Source of the DNA: Microbacterium yannicii PS01
GTDB taxonomy: Bacteria > Actinomycetota > Actinomycetes > Actinomycetales > Microbacteriaceae
DNA length: 64,000 nucleotides
NCBI RefSeq assembly: GCF_000304335.1
Contig: NZ_CAJF01000014.1
Coordinates: 31,153-95,152, forward strand
Direction of reading: 5' to 3'
Shown: one piece after another, positions 26,268 to 36,690 of the stretch
Layout: every line of letters starts with the position of its first letter
Position numbering within the stretch: position 1 is the stretch's first letter
Made by a program: the position numbers and the translations under genes
Notes under the pieces: generated by a model
Databases searched by the model: none
Told to the model about the DNA's origin: nothing
What the model saw: the letters and a program-made list of their open reading frames with translations, nothing else

Positions 26268-26897
26268 GTGGCAACGAAGTCCCAGGACCGCCGCAAGGTG
26301 CGTCTCTCGCGCGCCCTCGGCGTCGCACTGACCCCCAAGGCAGCCAAGTACCTCGAGAAGCGTCCCTACGCTCCGGGCGAGCACGGCCGCACCAAGCGCA
26401 AGCAGGACAGCGACTACGCCGTCCGCCTCCGCGAGAAGCAGCGTCTGCGCGAGCAGTACGGCATCCGCGAGAAGCAGCTGCGCATCCAGTTCAATGAGGC
26501 CCGCCGCACCCAGGGCCTGACCGGTGAGAACCTGGTCGAGCAGCTCGAGATGCGTCTGGACGCTCTCGTCGTCCGCTCCGGCTTCGCCCGCACCACCGCG
26601 CAGGCGCGCCAGCTCGTCGTGCACCGCCACATCCTCGTGGACGGCCAGCTCGTCGACCGCCCGTCGTTCCGCGTGAAGCCGGGTCAGGTCATCCACGTCA
26701 AGGCCAAGAGCGAGGGCCTCGAGCCCTTCCAGGTCGCTGCCGCCGGCGGTCACGCCGACGTGCTGCCCCCTGTTCCGGGCTACCTCGAGGTCGAGCTCGA
26801 CAAGCTCCAGGCCCGTCTCGTGCGTCGCCCCAAGCGCGCCGAGGTTCCGGTCGTCTGCGACGTCCAGCTGGTCGTCGAGTACTACGCAGCGCGCTAA
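26268..26897 (+). CDS. rpsD: 30S ribosomal protein S4
   Basis: A 209-residue primary-binding protein of the small subunit and a nucleation point for 30S assembly. The body EKRPYAPGEHGRTKRKQDSD and the S4 RNA-binding domain (about 95-160, MRLDALVVRSGFARTTAQARQLV-type) are present. The N-terminal zinc CxxC motif of many S4 proteins is absent, so this is the zinc-free form. GTG at 26268 follows GAAAGGAAC. A hairpin terminator lies about 90 bases downstream. It stands alone here, away from the ribosomal protein operons. Confidence 0.97.
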   Translation: MATKSQDRRKVRLSRALGVALTPKAAKYLEKRPYAPGEHGRTKRKQDSDYAVRLREKQRLREQYGIREKQLRIQFNEARRTQGLTGENLVEQLEMRLDALVVRSGFARTTAQARQLVVHRHILVDGQLVDRPSFRVKPGQVIHVKAKSEGLEPFQVAAAGGHADVLPPVPGYLEVELDKLQARLVRRPKRAEVPVVCDVQLVVEYYAAR

Positions 26898-26989
26898 GCG
26901 CCGCAGCGTGGTCGCGCGACAGCGCTGCGTCCTGAAGAGCACAGCGCGATAAAGCGCCGCGGAACAAGCACGGCGCGCTCAGCGCCGCC

Positions 26990-27019
26990 GAAGGGCGCCG
27001 GGGAGACCCGGCGCCCTTC
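26990..27019 (+). terminator. Hairpin terminator after rpsD
   Basis: Perfect 13-bp arms (26990-27002 with 27007-27019), GAGA loop, followed by a weakly T-containing stretch. The 26898-26989 stretch before it holds short GC-rich repeats but no gene. Confidence 0.82.
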
Positions 27020-27096
27020 GTCGTTCCGCGTGCACCGGCCGGTTTCGCCCTACGATGGAGGGATGCCGCGCCCGGCGGCCCGCGAGGAGTGGTGAC

Positions 27097-27486
27097 ATGA
27101 AGAACCTGTTCTGGTTCGTGTTCGGCATCGCCGGCGGTTTCGTCCTGGCGCACCTGGTCAACAAGGACCCGCGCGGTCACGAGGTGCTCGCCGAGGTGGA
27201 CGCCCGGATCACCGAGTTCACCGACCGCATCGGTGACGCGTATCGCGAGCAGGAGGCACGCTTCGCCGGCATCGTCGACGATGTGAAGGATGCCGCGACC
27301 CATGCCGCCAGCGCCGCCAAGGCCACCGCAGCCGACGTCGTGGCCGGCGCGGCGGACGCCGTGAATGCCGCGGCCTCGAAGCTCGATGACGCCGACGCCG
27401 ACGCACCCGCCCGGCCTTCGGCATCCGACTCCACCGCCGAGGCCGCCGCCCCGGCCGCAGACGGCACCCCCAAGCTCACCGACTGA
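27097..27486 (+). CDS. YtxH/DUF948-like small membrane-anchored protein
   Basis: A 129-residue protein with one N-terminal helix (about residues 2-20, NLFWFVFGIAGGFVLAHLV), then a predicted amphipathic helical region and an Ala/Asp/Pro-rich tail. It resembles the small proteins found just before alaS in many actinobacteria. ATG at 27097 follows GAGGAG; an upstream in-frame start would only add Arg-rich non-conserved residues. Stop lies 63 bases before alaS. Function unknown. Confidence 0.65.
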   Translation: MKNLFWFVFGIAGGFVLAHLVNKDPRGHEVLAEVDARITEFTDRIGDAYREQEARFAGIVDDVKDAATHAASAAKATAADVVAGAADAVNAAASKLDDADADAPARPSASDSTAEAAAPAADGTPKLTD

Positions 27487-27549
27487 CCCAGCGAGCCGCC
27501 CTCCCCGGCGCACCCGGGGGAGTGGACCGCGCATCTGCGAGGATCCCGA

Positions 27550-30207
27550 ATGAAGACCGCCGAGATCGCCCAGCGCTTCCTCGACTACTTCGAGAAGAAC
27601 GGCCACACGATCGTGCCCTCGGCGTCGCTCGTGACCGACGACCCGGCGCTGCTGTTCACCGTCGCGGGCATGGTGCCCTTCATCCCCTACCTGTCGGGCG
27701 ACGTCCCCGCTCCGTACGCGCGCGCCGCCGACAACCAGAAGTGCATCCGCACCAACGACATCGAAGAGGTCGGCAAGACGCCTCGTCACGGCACCTTCTT
27801 CCAGATGCTGGGCAACTGGTCGTTCGGCGATTACTTCAAAGAGGGCGCGATCCGCTTCGCGTGGCAGCTTCTCACGACGCCCGAGGCGGACGGCGGACTC
27901 GGGTTCGACCCGAAGGACCTGTGGGTCACGGTGTACGAGGACGACGACGAGGCGCGCGACCTCTGGCTGAGCCTCTCGTCTCTTCCCGAGGAGCGCATCC
28001 AGCGCCTCGGCAAAGACACGAACTACTGGAGCACAGGGCTTCCGGGCCCCGCCGGACCCTGCTCGGAGATCTTCTTCGACCGCGGTCCGGAGTACGGCAT
28101 CGACGGCGGTCCGGCGACCGACGACGACCGGTACGTCGAGATCTGGAACCTCGTGTTCATGCAGTACGAGATCACCAACGTCCGGTCGAAGTACGACTTC
28201 GACGTGGTGGGTGAGCTGCCCGCGAAGAACATCGACACCGGCATGGGGCTCGAGCGCATCGCCTTCCTCAAGCAGGGCGTCGACAACATGTACGAGACCG
28301 ACCAGGTGCGGCCGGTGCTCGACAAGGCGGTCGAGCTGAGCGGCCGCACCTACGGCGCCGACCACGACGACGACGTGCGCTTCCGCGTCGTGGCCGACCA
28401 CATCCGGTCCTCGCTCATGCTCATGACCGACGGCGTCACGCCTTCCAACGATGGCCGCGGCTACATCCTGCGCCGCCTCATGCGCCGCGCGATCCGCTCC
28501 ATGCGGCTTCTCGGTGTGGACGGCCCGACGTTCGGCGTGCTGTTCGCGGCGTCCCGCGACGCGATGAAGGACGCCTATCCCGAGGTAGAGGCGGACTGGG
28601 CTCGGATCTCGCAGTATGCGCTCGCGGAGGAGGCGACCTTCCTGCGCACCCTCGCGGCGGGCGAGTCGATCCTCGACGACTCCCTCGTGCAGACCAAGGC
28701 GTCCGGCGGGACCTCGATCGCCGGCGCGGAGGCGTTCCTGCTCCACGACACCTACGGATTCCCGATCGACCTGACCCTCGAGATCGCCGAAGAGGCGGGT
28801 CTCACCGTCGATCGAGCCGCCTTCGACACGCTCATGCAGGAGCAGCGGTCGCGGGCGAAGGCAGACGCCAAGGCGCGCAAGCGGCAGCTCGCCGACACGA
28901 GCGTCTACCGCGACCTGCGCGCTCAGGGCGAGACCGTCTTCACCGGGTACACCGATCTCGAGACCGGGTCGCGCGTCCTCGGGATCCTCGTCGACGGCGT
29001 GTCGACCGACCGCGCGAGCACCGGGCAGATCGCCGAGGTGATCCTCGCCGAGACCGCGCTGTACGCCGAGTCGGGCGGCCAGGTCGCCGACAAGGGCGTC
29101 ATCGTCGGGCCCGGGTACGAGCTCGAGGTGCTGGACGTGCAGAAGCCCGTGCCGGGCCTCATCAGCCACACCGTCGAGGTGACGACCGGCGAGGTCGCAG
29201 TCGATCAGCCGGCGACATCGATCGTGGATGCCGCGAACCGGCGTGCGGCCCGTCAGGCCCACTCCGCCACCCACCTGGTGCATGCGGCACTGCGCGACAC
29301 GCTCGGCAAGACCGCGACGCAGGCCGGCTCGCTCAACCGCGCCGGCTACATGCGCTTCGACTTCACGTGGGGCCAGGCGCTCTCCGAGGCGACGCGGTCC
29401 GAGATCGAGGAGATCTCGAACAACGCGGTGCGCGACAACCTCGAGGTGACCACGCGCGTGCTCGCCCTCGACGAGGCGAAGGCGCTGGGCGCGATGGCGC
29501 TGTTCGGCGAGAAGTACGGCGACACCGTCCGCATGGTCGACATCGGCGGGCCCTGGTCGCGCGAGCTGTGCGCCGGCACGCACGTCTCGACGAGCGCCGA
29601 GGTCGGCCTGATCAACCTGGTCGGCGAGTCCTCGGTCGGTGCGTCGAACCGTCGCGTCGAGGCCCTGGTCGGGCTCGACGCCTTCCGGTCCCTGGCGGCG
29701 GAGCGGGCTCTCGTCTCGCAGCTCACCACGACGCTCAAGACCCCCCGCGAGCAGCTTCCGGCTCGCATCGCCGAGCTGACCGCCAGCCTCAAGGCGGCGG
29801 AGAAGAAGATCGCGGCGTTCGAGGCCAAGGCCCTCGGCGATCGCCTGCCCGCCTTGGCGGCCTCCGCCAGCAGGGTCGGCAGCACCGCGCTCGTCGCGGA
29901 ATCCCTCGGCGCGGCCTCGTCGGCCGACGACGTGCGCTCGCTCGCTCTGCAGGTACGCGAGCGACTCGGGTCCGACGCAGCGGTGGTCGCGCTGGGCGCC
30001 GAGGTGAACGGCCGGCCGGTGGTGATCGTCGCGACCAACGACGCCGCGCGTGCCGCCGGCGCGAAGGCCGGCCCGCTCGCCAAGACCGCCGCTGCCGTGC
30101 TCGGCGGCGGAGGCGGCGGACGTGACGACGTCGCGCAGGGCGGCGGGACGGATGCCTCGGCCTTGCCGGCGGCGCTGGCTTCGGTGAAGGACGCGCTCGG
30201 CGCGTGA
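27550..30207 (+). CDS. alaS: Alanine--tRNA ligase
   Basis: An 885-residue class II synthetase that attaches alanine to tRNA-Ala and edits mischarged Ser/Gly. Aminoacylation domain 1-400 (RFLDYFEKNGHTIVPSASL, KTPRHGTFFQMLGNWSFGDY, NTDIEEVGK-like TNDIEEVGKTPRHG, GPAGPCSEIFFDRG). Editing domain with HSATHLVHAALRDTLG and the zinc partner CAGTHVSTSAEVG near residue 680. The C-Ala domain is complete, ending with a Gly-rich GGGGGGRDDVAQGGG. Length is normal. The stop overlaps the ruvX start. Confidence 0.97.
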   Translation: MKTAEIAQRFLDYFEKNGHTIVPSASLVTDDPALLFTVAGMVPFIPYLSGDVPAPYARAADNQKCIRTNDIEEVGKTPRHGTFFQMLGNWSFGDYFKEGAIRFAWQLLTTPEADGGLGFDPKDLWVTVYEDDDEARDLWLSLSSLPEERIQRLGKDTNYWSTGLPGPAGPCSEIFFDRGPEYGIDGGPATDDDRYVEIWNLVFMQYEITNVRSKYDFDVVGELPAKNIDTGMGLERIAFLKQGVDNMYETDQVRPVLDKAVELSGRTYGADHDDDVRFRVVADHIRSSLMLMTDGVTPSNDGRGYILRRLMRRAIRSMRLLGVDGPTFGVLFAASRDAMKDAYPEVEADWARISQYALAEEATFLRTLAAGESILDDSLVQTKASGGTSIAGAEAFLLHDTYGFPIDLTLEIAEEAGLTVDRAAFDTLMQEQRSRAKADAKARKRQLADTSVYRDLRAQGETVFTGYTDLETGSRVLGILVDGVSTDRASTGQIAEVILAETALYAESGGQVADKGVIVGPGYELEVLDVQKPVPGLISHTVEVTTGEVAVDQPATSIVDAANRRAARQAHSATHLVHAALRDTLGKTATQAGSLNRAGYMRFDFTWGQALSEATRSEIEEISNNAVRDNLEVTTRVLALDEAKALGAMALFGEKYGDTVRMVDIGGPWSRELCAGTHVSTSAEVGLINLVGESSVGASNRRVEALVGLDAFRSLAAERALVSQLTTTLKTPREQLPARIAELTASLKAAEKKIAAFEAKALGDRLPALAASASRVGSTALVAESLGAASSADDVRSLALQVRERLGSDAAVVALGAEVNGRPVVIVATNDAARAAGAKAGPLAKTAAAVLGGGGGGRDDVAQGGGTDASALPAALASVKDALGA

Positions 30208-30671
30208 GCGGCTTCCGGCGCGGCGTGCGGCTCGGCGTCGATGTGGGCAGGGCTCGCGTCGGCGTGGCCAGGTGCGACCCCGACGGACTGCTGGCCACGC
30301 CGCTGGAGACGGTGGCGCGCGACGACAGCGCGGTCGCGCGCATCGTCGCGCTGGCAAACGAGTACTCGGCGGTCGAGCTGCTCGTCGGCCTGCCGATGAA
30401 TCTCCGGGGCGAGGACACCGCCTCGACCACGGATGCGCGGGAGTTCGCGTCGGCGCTGGCGGCGGCATCCGCTCTTCCCGTCCGGCTGGTCGACGAGCGG
30501 CTCTCGACGGTGTCGGCGCACGCGGCGCTGCGCAGTTCCGGGCGCTCCCAGCGTTCGTCGCGTAGCATCGTTGACCAGGTCGCCGCGGTGGTCCTGCTTC
30601 AGCAAGCCCTCGACGTCGAGAAGAGCACCGGCCGGCCGCCCGGAATCCCCATCCCCCAGGAGCCCGCCTAA
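30204..30671 (+). CDS. ruvX: Holliday junction resolvase-like RuvX (YqgF)
   Basis: A 155-residue RNase H-fold protein of the YqgF family, implicated in 16S rRNA 5'-end maturation in E. coli and classed as a putative Holliday resolvase. Motifs: RLGVDVGRARVGVARCDPDGLLATPLE, LLVGLPMNLRGE and VDERLSTVSA, with catalytic Asp near residues 13 and 136. GTG at 30204 overlaps the alaS stop. mltG begins one base after its stop, so alaS-ruvX-mltG-aroE form one operon. Confidence 0.92.
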   Translation: MSGFRRGVRLGVDVGRARVGVARCDPDGLLATPLETVARDDSAVARIVALANEYSAVELLVGLPMNLRGEDTASTTDAREFASALAAASALPVRLVDERLSTVSAHAALRSSGRSQRSSRSIVDQVAAVVLLQQALDVEKSTGRPPGIPIPQEPA

Positions 30672-30672
30672 C

Positions 30673-32410
30673 ATGCCCGAATCACCGCCAGAGGATCCGT
30701 TCGCGGACCTCTACGGCAAGCTTCCCGATCCCCGGTCGCGGCAGCTCGGCCGGACCGCCCCCGATTCCGGCGACACGGGCGGGTCGACGCCGCCGGCCCC
30801 GGTGACCAACGGCGGTGCTCCGCTGTCTCGGCGCGCAGCGCGGGAAGCCGCCGCTCGCGGCGGCACCGGTCAGACGCCCACCCAGCCGGAGAGCTCGAAG
30901 ACCCCCACCACGGACGCCGCACCCGGTGAGGGCTTCCAGCCCGTGCCGATGCGTTCGCCGCGACCCACGCGCGAGGTGGACGGCGAATCGACTCCGATCG
31001 ACGATCCGTGGAGCTTCGCGGTCTCGGGAGAGGCCCCCGGCGCTGCCTTACAGCCGCACCGGCGCGAATGCCGTCGTACCGGTGAACGCCGCAGCGGACC
31101 CTGAGCGGGACTCCGACGACGCCCGGGCGGTGGTCGGCGCCGGGGCGGTCTCCGCAGCCGGGCATGCGCGGGCCACCCGCACCAGCGCGCACGACGGCCC
31201 CGTCGGCGGGCCGGGCCTGCGTAGCGGCCCCGCCGGCGGCACGTCGACAGCGACGCTCGAAGACCTCTTCACCGGCAGCGCGTCCACCGACCACATCGGC
31301 TCGGCGCCGCCGCCGAAGAACAAGCGCCGCCGCCGTATCGGCGGGTGGATCGCGCTGGGTGTGGTGCTCCTCCTCCTGGGCGGAATCGCGGGCGGAGCCT
31401 GGTACGTGTGGAACACGTACGAGGACAGCATCCGCGAGGTCATGGGCTGGGAAGAGCCCAAAGACTACGAGGACGGTCTCGCGAACGGTGAGACCTTCGT
31501 CACGATCGCATCGGGCGACACCGGCTCGCCGATCTCGCAGTCGCTCTACGATGCCGGCGTCACCAAGATGCCGGACGCGTTCTACGACTACCTCATCGAG
31601 TCGGGACAGAACCCGAACTTCCAGCCGGGCGTCTACAGGCTGCAGAAGCAGATGACGTCCGAGGCGGCCCTCGCCTCGCTGATGGACCCGGCCAACAAGA
31701 TGGAGCTCACCGCGCAGATCCCCGAGGGATTCACCGTCGACGGGACGCTCGAGCGCCTGGCAGAGGGCACCGGGATCCCCCTGGAGGAGTTCACGGCCGC
31801 CGCGGCTGACCCCGCCGCCTTCGGCGTGCCGGCGAACAGCCTCGAGGGCTGGCTCTTCCCCGCGACGTACACCTTCGACCCAAGCGTCACGGCGCAGTCG
31901 GCGATCCAGACCCTCGTCGACCGCGCCAAGCAGTCGCTCGACGCCGCCGGCGTGCCCGAGGCGGACCGCCAGGAGATCCTGACCATCGCGTCGATCATCC
32001 AGCGGGAAGCGCGCTACGAGCAGGACATGCAGAGAGTCTCGCGCGTGATCCAGAACCGCCTCGATCCGAGCAACCAGGAGACCTTCGGCCTGTTGCAGAT
32101 GGACTCGACGGCGCAGTACGGCATCGGCGAGGACGACGGCACGGTCAGCTCCTCCGAAGAGGCGCTCACCGACGACAACCCGTGGAACACCTATGTGCAC
32201 CCCGGCCTGCCCGTCGGCCCGATCTCGAATCCCGGCGACGTCGCCATCGACGCCGCGATGCACCCTGCGGACGGCGACTGGCTGTACTTCGTCACGGTCA
32301 ACCTCGACACGGGCGAGACGGTCTTCACAAGCAACCTCGCCGACCACAACCGGGCCGTGAACCAGTGGCAGCAGTGGTGCTCTCAGCAGAACCCGGACTC
32401 GGGGTGCTGA
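30673..32410 (+). CDS. mltG: Endolytic murein transglycosylase MltG (YceG family), frameshifted
   Basis: Cell-wall enzyme that cuts nascent peptidoglycan strands, about 578 residues after correction. A disordered Pro/Arg/Ser-rich cytoplasmic region (1-210) precedes one transmembrane helix (WIALGVVLLLLGGIAGGAW) and the periplasmic YceG domain with TIASIIQREARYEQDM (catalytic Glu) and NPWNTYVHPGLPVGPISNPG. The reading frame breaks in a run of five C at 31034-31038: deleting one C turns the sequence into EAPALPYSRTGANAVV and joins both halves. The long N-terminal extension is normal in actinobacteria. ATG at 30673 is one base after ruvX; the stop overlaps aroE. Confidence 0.88.
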
Positions 32411-33255
32411 ACCGCGCCGCGACGCGTCTGGAGGTCTGGGGCGACCCGATCGCGCACAGCCGCTCACCGCAGCTGCACGGCGCCGCCTACGCGGTTCTGG
32501 GGCTCGAGTGGAGCTACGGCCGGCGCCGCGTCGATGAAGCCGCCTTCGCCGCCGAGCTGGCCGGGCTCGACGACGCGTGGCGCGGGCTCTCGCTGACGAT
32601 GCCGTTGAAGACCGTCGCCTTCGGCACCGCGGCCGCGCGCGACCGGACCGCCGAGCTCACCGGTGCCGTCAACACGCTCCTGCTCGACACCTCTGGACCG
32701 CGCGGATTCAACACCGACGTCGGCGGCATCGTGCGCGCCCTCGCCGACGACGGCATCACGGCGATTCCCGGCGCCCGCATCGTCGGCGCCGGCGCCACCG
32801 CGACCTCGGCGCTCGTCGCCCTGGCCGAGCTCGGCGCCCAGCAGATCGAGGTGGTCGCGCGCCGTCCCGAGGCGGTCGAGCCGCTCATGGACCTGGGATC
32901 GCGCCTGGGCGTGCAGGTCGGCGCGGCCGCCTTCCTGCCCTCCGCCTACGCGGAGGTGCCGGTCACGGTCGCCACACTCCCGGGCGACGCGCTCGTGCCG
33001 GACGCCACAGCCGATGCCCTCGCCGCGTCCGGGGGTCTGCTCCTCGACGTCGCCTACGGCCACTGGCCGACGTCGCTCTCGGCCGCGTGGGACCGCGCCG
33101 GATCATCCGCACGGTCGGGGCTCGGGATGCTGCTGCACCAGGCGGTGCTGCAGATCCGGATCTTCCGCAGCGGCGACGCCGAGTCACCGCTGCCGGACGA
33201 GCCCGGGATCCTCGCGGCCATGCGCGCCGCTCTCGAGGAGCCGCGCGCGGCGTAA
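32404..33255 (+). CDS. aroE: Shikimate dehydrogenase
   Basis: A 283-residue oxidoreductase that reduces 3-dehydroshikimate to shikimate with NADPH. N-terminal substrate domain: VWGDPIAHSRSPQLHGAAYA, LSLTMPLKTVAF (catalytic lysine) and GFNTDVGGIVRAL (catalytic Asp). NADP domain starts at RIVGAGATATSALVALAELG. The GTG at 32404 overlaps the mltG stop by seven bases. It is the first gene of a chorismate-synthesis block; aroC follows after 30 bases. The order mltG-aroE-aroC-aroK-aroB-aroQ-efp-nusB matches other actinobacteria. Confidence 0.9.
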   Translation: MLNRAATRLEVWGDPIAHSRSPQLHGAAYAVLGLEWSYGRRRVDEAAFAAELAGLDDAWRGLSLTMPLKTVAFGTAAARDRTAELTGAVNTLLLDTSGPRGFNTDVGGIVRALADDGITAIPGARIVGAGATATSALVALAELGAQQIEVVARRPEAVEPLMDLGSRLGVQVGAAAFLPSAYAEVPVTVATLPGDALVPDATADALAASGGLLLDVAYGHWPTSLSAAWDRAGSSARSGLGMLLHQAVLQIRIFRSGDAESPLPDEPGILAAMRAALEEPRAA

Positions 33256-33285
33256 CGCGCACCCGGCACGTGGGAGACTGGAGCA

Positions 33286-34512
33286 ATGCTCCGCGTGCTC
33301 ACGGCCGGCGAATCGCACGGCCCCGAACTCGTCGCCGTCATGGAGGGCCTGCCCGCAGGCGTCCCCATCTCCCGCGCCGCGATCCAGGCCGATCTCGCAC
33401 GCCGGAAGCTCGGCTACGGCCGCGGGTCGCGCATGAAGTTCGAAGAGGACGAGCTCACGATCTCGTCCGGCGTCGTCCACGGCTCGAGCCTCGGCAGCCC
33501 GATCGCACTGCGGATCGGCAACACCGAGTGGCCGAAGTGGGTCGAGGTGATGAACCCCGAGCCGGTCGAGCTCACCGAGCGCTCCCGCGGACGCGGCGCC
33601 GCGCTCACTCGCCCGCGTCCCGGGCACGCCGACCTCGTGGGCATGCAGAAGTACGGCTTCGACGAGGCCCGGCCGATCCTCGAGCGCGCGAGCGCACGTG
33701 AGACCGCTGCCCGCGTCGCACTCGGAGCCCTGGCCCGCGCGTTCCTGGCCGAGCTCGGCATCCGTCTGGTGAGCCACACACTCTCGATCGGGCCGGTCCG
33801 CGTGCCCGAAGGCGCCGCCCTGCCCGCGCCCGGCGATGTCGATGCACTCGACGCCGATCCGCTGCGCTGCTTCGATCCGGCGACGAGTCAGGCGATGGTG
33901 GCCGAGGTCGACGCGGCTCGCAAGGACGGCGACACGCTCGGCGGCATCGTCGAGGTGCTCGCGTACGGGCTCCCGCCCGGGCTCGGCTCGCATGTGCACT
34001 GGGATCGACGGCTCGATGCCAAGCTCGCCCAGGCCCTCATGAGCATTCAGGCGATCAAGGGCGTCGAGGTCGGCGACGGCTTCCTCACCACGACCCGCCG
34101 CGGCTCGCAGGCGCATGACGAGCTGCATGTCGCGGGCGACGGGATCACGCGCTCGAGCGACAAGGCGGGCGGCACCGAGGGCGGCATGTCGACGGGCACC
34201 GTGCTGCGCGTCCGCGCCGGCATGAAGCCCATCGCCACCGTCCCCAAGGCGCTGCGCACAGTGGATGTCGCCACCGGCGACGCGGCCTCCGCCCACCACC
34301 AGCGCTCCGACGTCTGCGCCGTGCCGGCTGCAGGTGTCGTCGCCGAGGCCATGGTCGCCATCGTCCTCGCCGAGGTCGTGCTCGAGAAGTTCGGCGGCGA
34401 CAGCGTCGCCGAGACGCGCCGGAACCTCGAGGGCTACCTCGCGGCGATCCCGGACGAGCTGCGCACCGCCGCCGCGAGCGACGTCGATCTCGCCGCCGCC
34501 GACCCGGTATGA
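33286..34512 (+). CDS. aroC: Chorismate synthase
   Basis: A 408-residue FMN-dependent enzyme that converts EPSP to chorismate. Signatures: [18 protein letters not shown] (residues 5-22), the loop [21 protein letters not shown] and [15 protein letters not shown], the [15 protein letters not shown] block and the C-terminal [20 protein letters not shown] at 33286. GGAGCA immediately before the start can serve as a ribosome site, and GAGACT six bases upstream resembles the leaderless-type -10 seen elsewhere. It overlaps aroK by four bases (ATGA). Confidence 0.97.
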   Translation: MLRVLTAGESHGPELVAVMEGLPAGVPISRAAIQADLARRKLGYGRGSRMKFEEDELTISSGVVHGSSLGSPIALRIGNTEWPKWVEVMNPEPVELTERSRGRGAALTRPRPGHADLVGMQKYGFDEARPILERASARETAARVALGALARAFLAELGIRLVSHTLSIGPVRVPEGAALPAPGDVDALDADPLRCFDPATSQAMVAEVDAARKDGDTLGGIVEVLAYGLPPGLGSHVHWDRRLDAKLAQALMSIQAIKGVEVGDGFLTTTRRGSQAHDELHVAGDGITRSSDKAGGTEGGMSTGTVLRVRAGMKPIATVPKALRTVDVATGDAASAHHQRSDVCAVPAAGVVAEAMVAIVLAEVVLEKFGGDSVAETRRNLEGYLAAIPDELRTAAASDVDLAAADPV

Positions 34513-35072
34513 GCCCGCACCCCCACGCGATCGTCCTGATCGGCCCGATGGGGGCTGGGAAGACGAGCATCGGCAGGAAGGTCGCCCGGGCCCTCGGCAT
34601 CCCTTTCTACGACTCGGATGTCGCCGTCGTGCGCGATCACGGGCCGATCGAGCGGCTGTTCGCCGAGCACGGCGAGGCGCACTTCCGAGCCCTCGAGCGA
34701 CGCGCGGTCGTCGACGGTCTCGCCGCCGGCGGTGTCGTCGCCCTCGGCGGCGGCGCCGTGATGGACCCCGCCACCAGGGCGGATCTGGCTGCCCATCGGG
34801 TGGTGCTGCTCACGGTCTCGGCGCGGGTCGTCGCCGGTCGCGTGCGCGAGTCCAACCGCCCGCTGCTGCAGGCCGACGACGCGATGGCCCGCTGGGCCGA
34901 GATCTACGACGCGCGCCGCCCGGTCTACGAGGAGCTCGCCGACGTGACCTTCGACACCTCGAGCGGACCTCTGCAGAACGTCGTCGACGCGATCGTCGAG
35001 TGGGCGCACGAGGGCTCGGGCGAAGAACTGGTGCTCGATCAGCCGGTGAACGATCAAGAGGAGCAGCGATGA
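34509..35072 (+). CDS. aroK: Shikimate kinase
   Basis: A 187-residue P-loop kinase phosphorylating shikimate at the 3-OH. Walker [16 protein letters not shown] (about residues 12-26), the substrate Asp in [24 protein letters not shown] and the Arg in [11 protein letters not shown]. Overlaps aroC and aroB with ATGA junctions, so the three are translationally coupled. C-terminal extension of about 15 acidic residues. Confidence 0.95.
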   Translation: MSPHPHAIVLIGPMGAGKTSIGRKVARALGIPFYDSDVAVVRDHGPIERLFAEHGEAHFRALERRAVVDGLAAGGVVALGGGAVMDPATRADLAAHRVVLLTVSARVVAGRVRESNRPLLQADDAMARWAEIYDARRPVYEELADVTFDTSSGPLQNVVDAIVEWAHEGSGEELVLDQPVNDQEEQR

Positions 35073-36145
35073 CGGATGCCACGACGATCAGCGTCAGCGG
35101 AGACGCGAGCTACGCCATCACGGTGGGACGCGGCGTCCTGTCCACCGTCGGCGAGGCGCTCCCGCCCGCCGCCCGCAAGGTGCTCGTGATCCACCCGCCC
35201 ACGCTGGCCGAGCAGGCGGAGCGCCTGCGTGCGCAGCTCGTGGGCGAGCGCGAGGTTCTCCTCGCCGAGATCCCCGACGCCGAGCAGGGCAAGCGCATCG
35301 AGGTGGCGGCGTTCTGCTGGCAGGTCATGGGCAAGGCGGACTTCACGCGCACCGACGCCGTCGTCGGCTTCGGCGGGGGAGCGGTCACCGATCTGGCCGG
35401 GTTCGTCGCCGCCACGTGGCTGCGCGGCGTCGAGGTGGTGCAGGTGCCCACCACGGTGCTCGGCATGGTCGACGCCGCCGTCGGCGGCAAGACCGGCGTC
35501 AACACGGCCGAGGGCAAGAACCTGGTCGGGGCGTTCTGGGCTCCCCGTGCGGTCATCTGCGACCTGGACCTGCTCGACAGCCTGTCGCGCAACGAGCGCG
35601 TCGCCGGATACGCCGAGGTCGTCAAGGCGGGCTTCATCTGGGCTCCCGAGATCCTCGATCTCGTCGAGGCGGACCCCGAGATGGCCGTCGATCCGCGCAG
35701 TGACGCCTTCCGGCGCACCATCGAGCTCGCGATCGAGATGAAGGCGCGGGTGGTGGGCGAGGACCTTCGCGAGGCGGGCCTCCGCGAGATCCTCAACTAC
35801 GGCCACACCCTCGGGCACGCCATCGAGCACGCCGAGCGCTACCGCTGGCGCCACGGGGCGGCCATCTCGGTGGGCATGGTCTTCGCCGCCGAGCTCTCGC
35901 GCCTCGCAGGGCGGCTTCCGGATGCCGCGGCCCAGCGTCACCGCGACATCCTCGACACTCTCGGCCTGCCCACGAGCTACCGCCCCGGGGCATGGCCGCA
36001 GCTGCTCGCCTCGATGCAGCGCGACAAGAAGACCCGCGGCGGCATGCTGCGCTTCATCGTGCTCGACGACATCGCCAAGCCGACCGTGCTGCAGGCGCCC
36101 GACGAATCGCTGCTGTTCGCGGCGTATCAGGAGGTCGCCGGGTGA
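35069..36145 (+). CDS. aroB: 3-Dehydroquinate synthase
   Basis: A 358-residue NAD- and zinc-dependent enzyme converting DAHP to 3-dehydroquinate. [40 protein letters not shown] and the zinc site residues in [14 protein letters not shown] and [11 protein letters not shown] are all present. ATG at 35069 overlaps the aroK stop. It overlaps the GNAT gene by four bases. Confidence 0.97.
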   Translation: MTDATTISVSGDASYAITVGRGVLSTVGEALPPAARKVLVIHPPTLAEQAERLRAQLVGEREVLLAEIPDAEQGKRIEVAAFCWQVMGKADFTRTDAVVGFGGGAVTDLAGFVAATWLRGVEVVQVPTTVLGMVDAAVGGKTGVNTAEGKNLVGAFWAPRAVICDLDLLDSLSRNERVAGYAEVVKAGFIWAPEILDLVEADPEMAVDPRSDAFRRTIELAIEMKARVVGEDLREAGLREILNYGHTLGHAIEHAERYRWRHGAAISVGMVFAAELSRLAGRLPDAAAQRHRDILDTLGLPTSYRPGAWPQLLASMQRDKKTRGGMLRFIVLDDIAKPTVLQAPDESLLFAAYQEVAG

Positions 36146-36675
36146 CGACCGGCGCCACCGTGCGGCGGGTGCGCGCCGAGGACTGGCCGCGCGTGCGCGA
36201 CCTGCGCATCGAGGCGGTGAGAGATCCGGCCGCGCCGATCGCGTTCCTGACGACCCCCGGCGAAGAGCTCGCCCGCGACGACGAGTTCTGGCGCGTCCGA
36301 GCCGCGAACGCGTCCACGGGAGATGAAGCCGCTCAGTTCGTCGTCGAGATCGACGGGCAGTGGGTGGGCACCGCCACGGTGCTCGTCCGGCCGGCGGGCG
36401 TGACCGATCACACCGGGCGGACGGTGTACACGACGCGCGCCGACGTGGTCGGGGTCTACGTGCGCGCCGATCGGCGCGGATCCGGTCTCATCGACGCCCT
36501 GCTCGACGCCGCGGCCGCCTGGACCGCCGATCTGGGCATCGCGCGACTGACCCTCGACGTCCATGCCGACAACGCCCGCGCGCAGGCCGCCTACCGGCGC
36601 GCCGGCTTCGTCCCCACCGGCGTGACCTTCACCGGCCGGATCGGCCCTGAACTGGAGATGGCCCGCGCGCTGTAG
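36142..36675 (+). CDS. GNAT family N-acetyltransferase inside the aro operon
   Basis: A 177-residue acetyltransferase-fold protein. The acetyl-CoA loop is visible in [20 protein letters not shown] (RxxGxG/A near residue 113), and the C-terminal [20 protein letters not shown] is the classic GNAT beta5-alpha4 region. GTG at 36142 overlaps the aroB stop, so it is co-translated with the shikimate genes. The acceptor substrate cannot be inferred, and insertion of a GNAT gene between aroB and aroQ is not universal. Confidence 0.85.
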   Translation: MTTGATVRRVRAEDWPRVRDLRIEAVRDPAAPIAFLTTPGEELARDDEFWRVRAANASTGDEAAQFVVEIDGQWVGTATVLVRPAGVTDHTGRTVYTTRADVVGVYVRADRRGSGLIDALLDAAAAWTADLGIARLTLDVHADNARAQAAYRRAGFVPTGVTFTGRIGPELEMARAL

Positions 36676-36678
36676 CGG

Positions 36679-36684
36679 TATCGT
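36679..36684 (+). promoter_or_regulatory. -10 element of a leaderless aroQ transcript
   Basis: TATCGT, six bases, then the GTG at 36691. Confidence 0.55.
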
Positions 36685-36690
36685 GCCACC

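Noticed and set aside
26698..30468. Very long minus-strand open frame (about 1250 codons) opposite alaS and ruvX
   Set aside because: Antisense shadow of GC-rich codons: Arg/Val/Gly-rich, no domain, and fully overlapped by conserved alaS.
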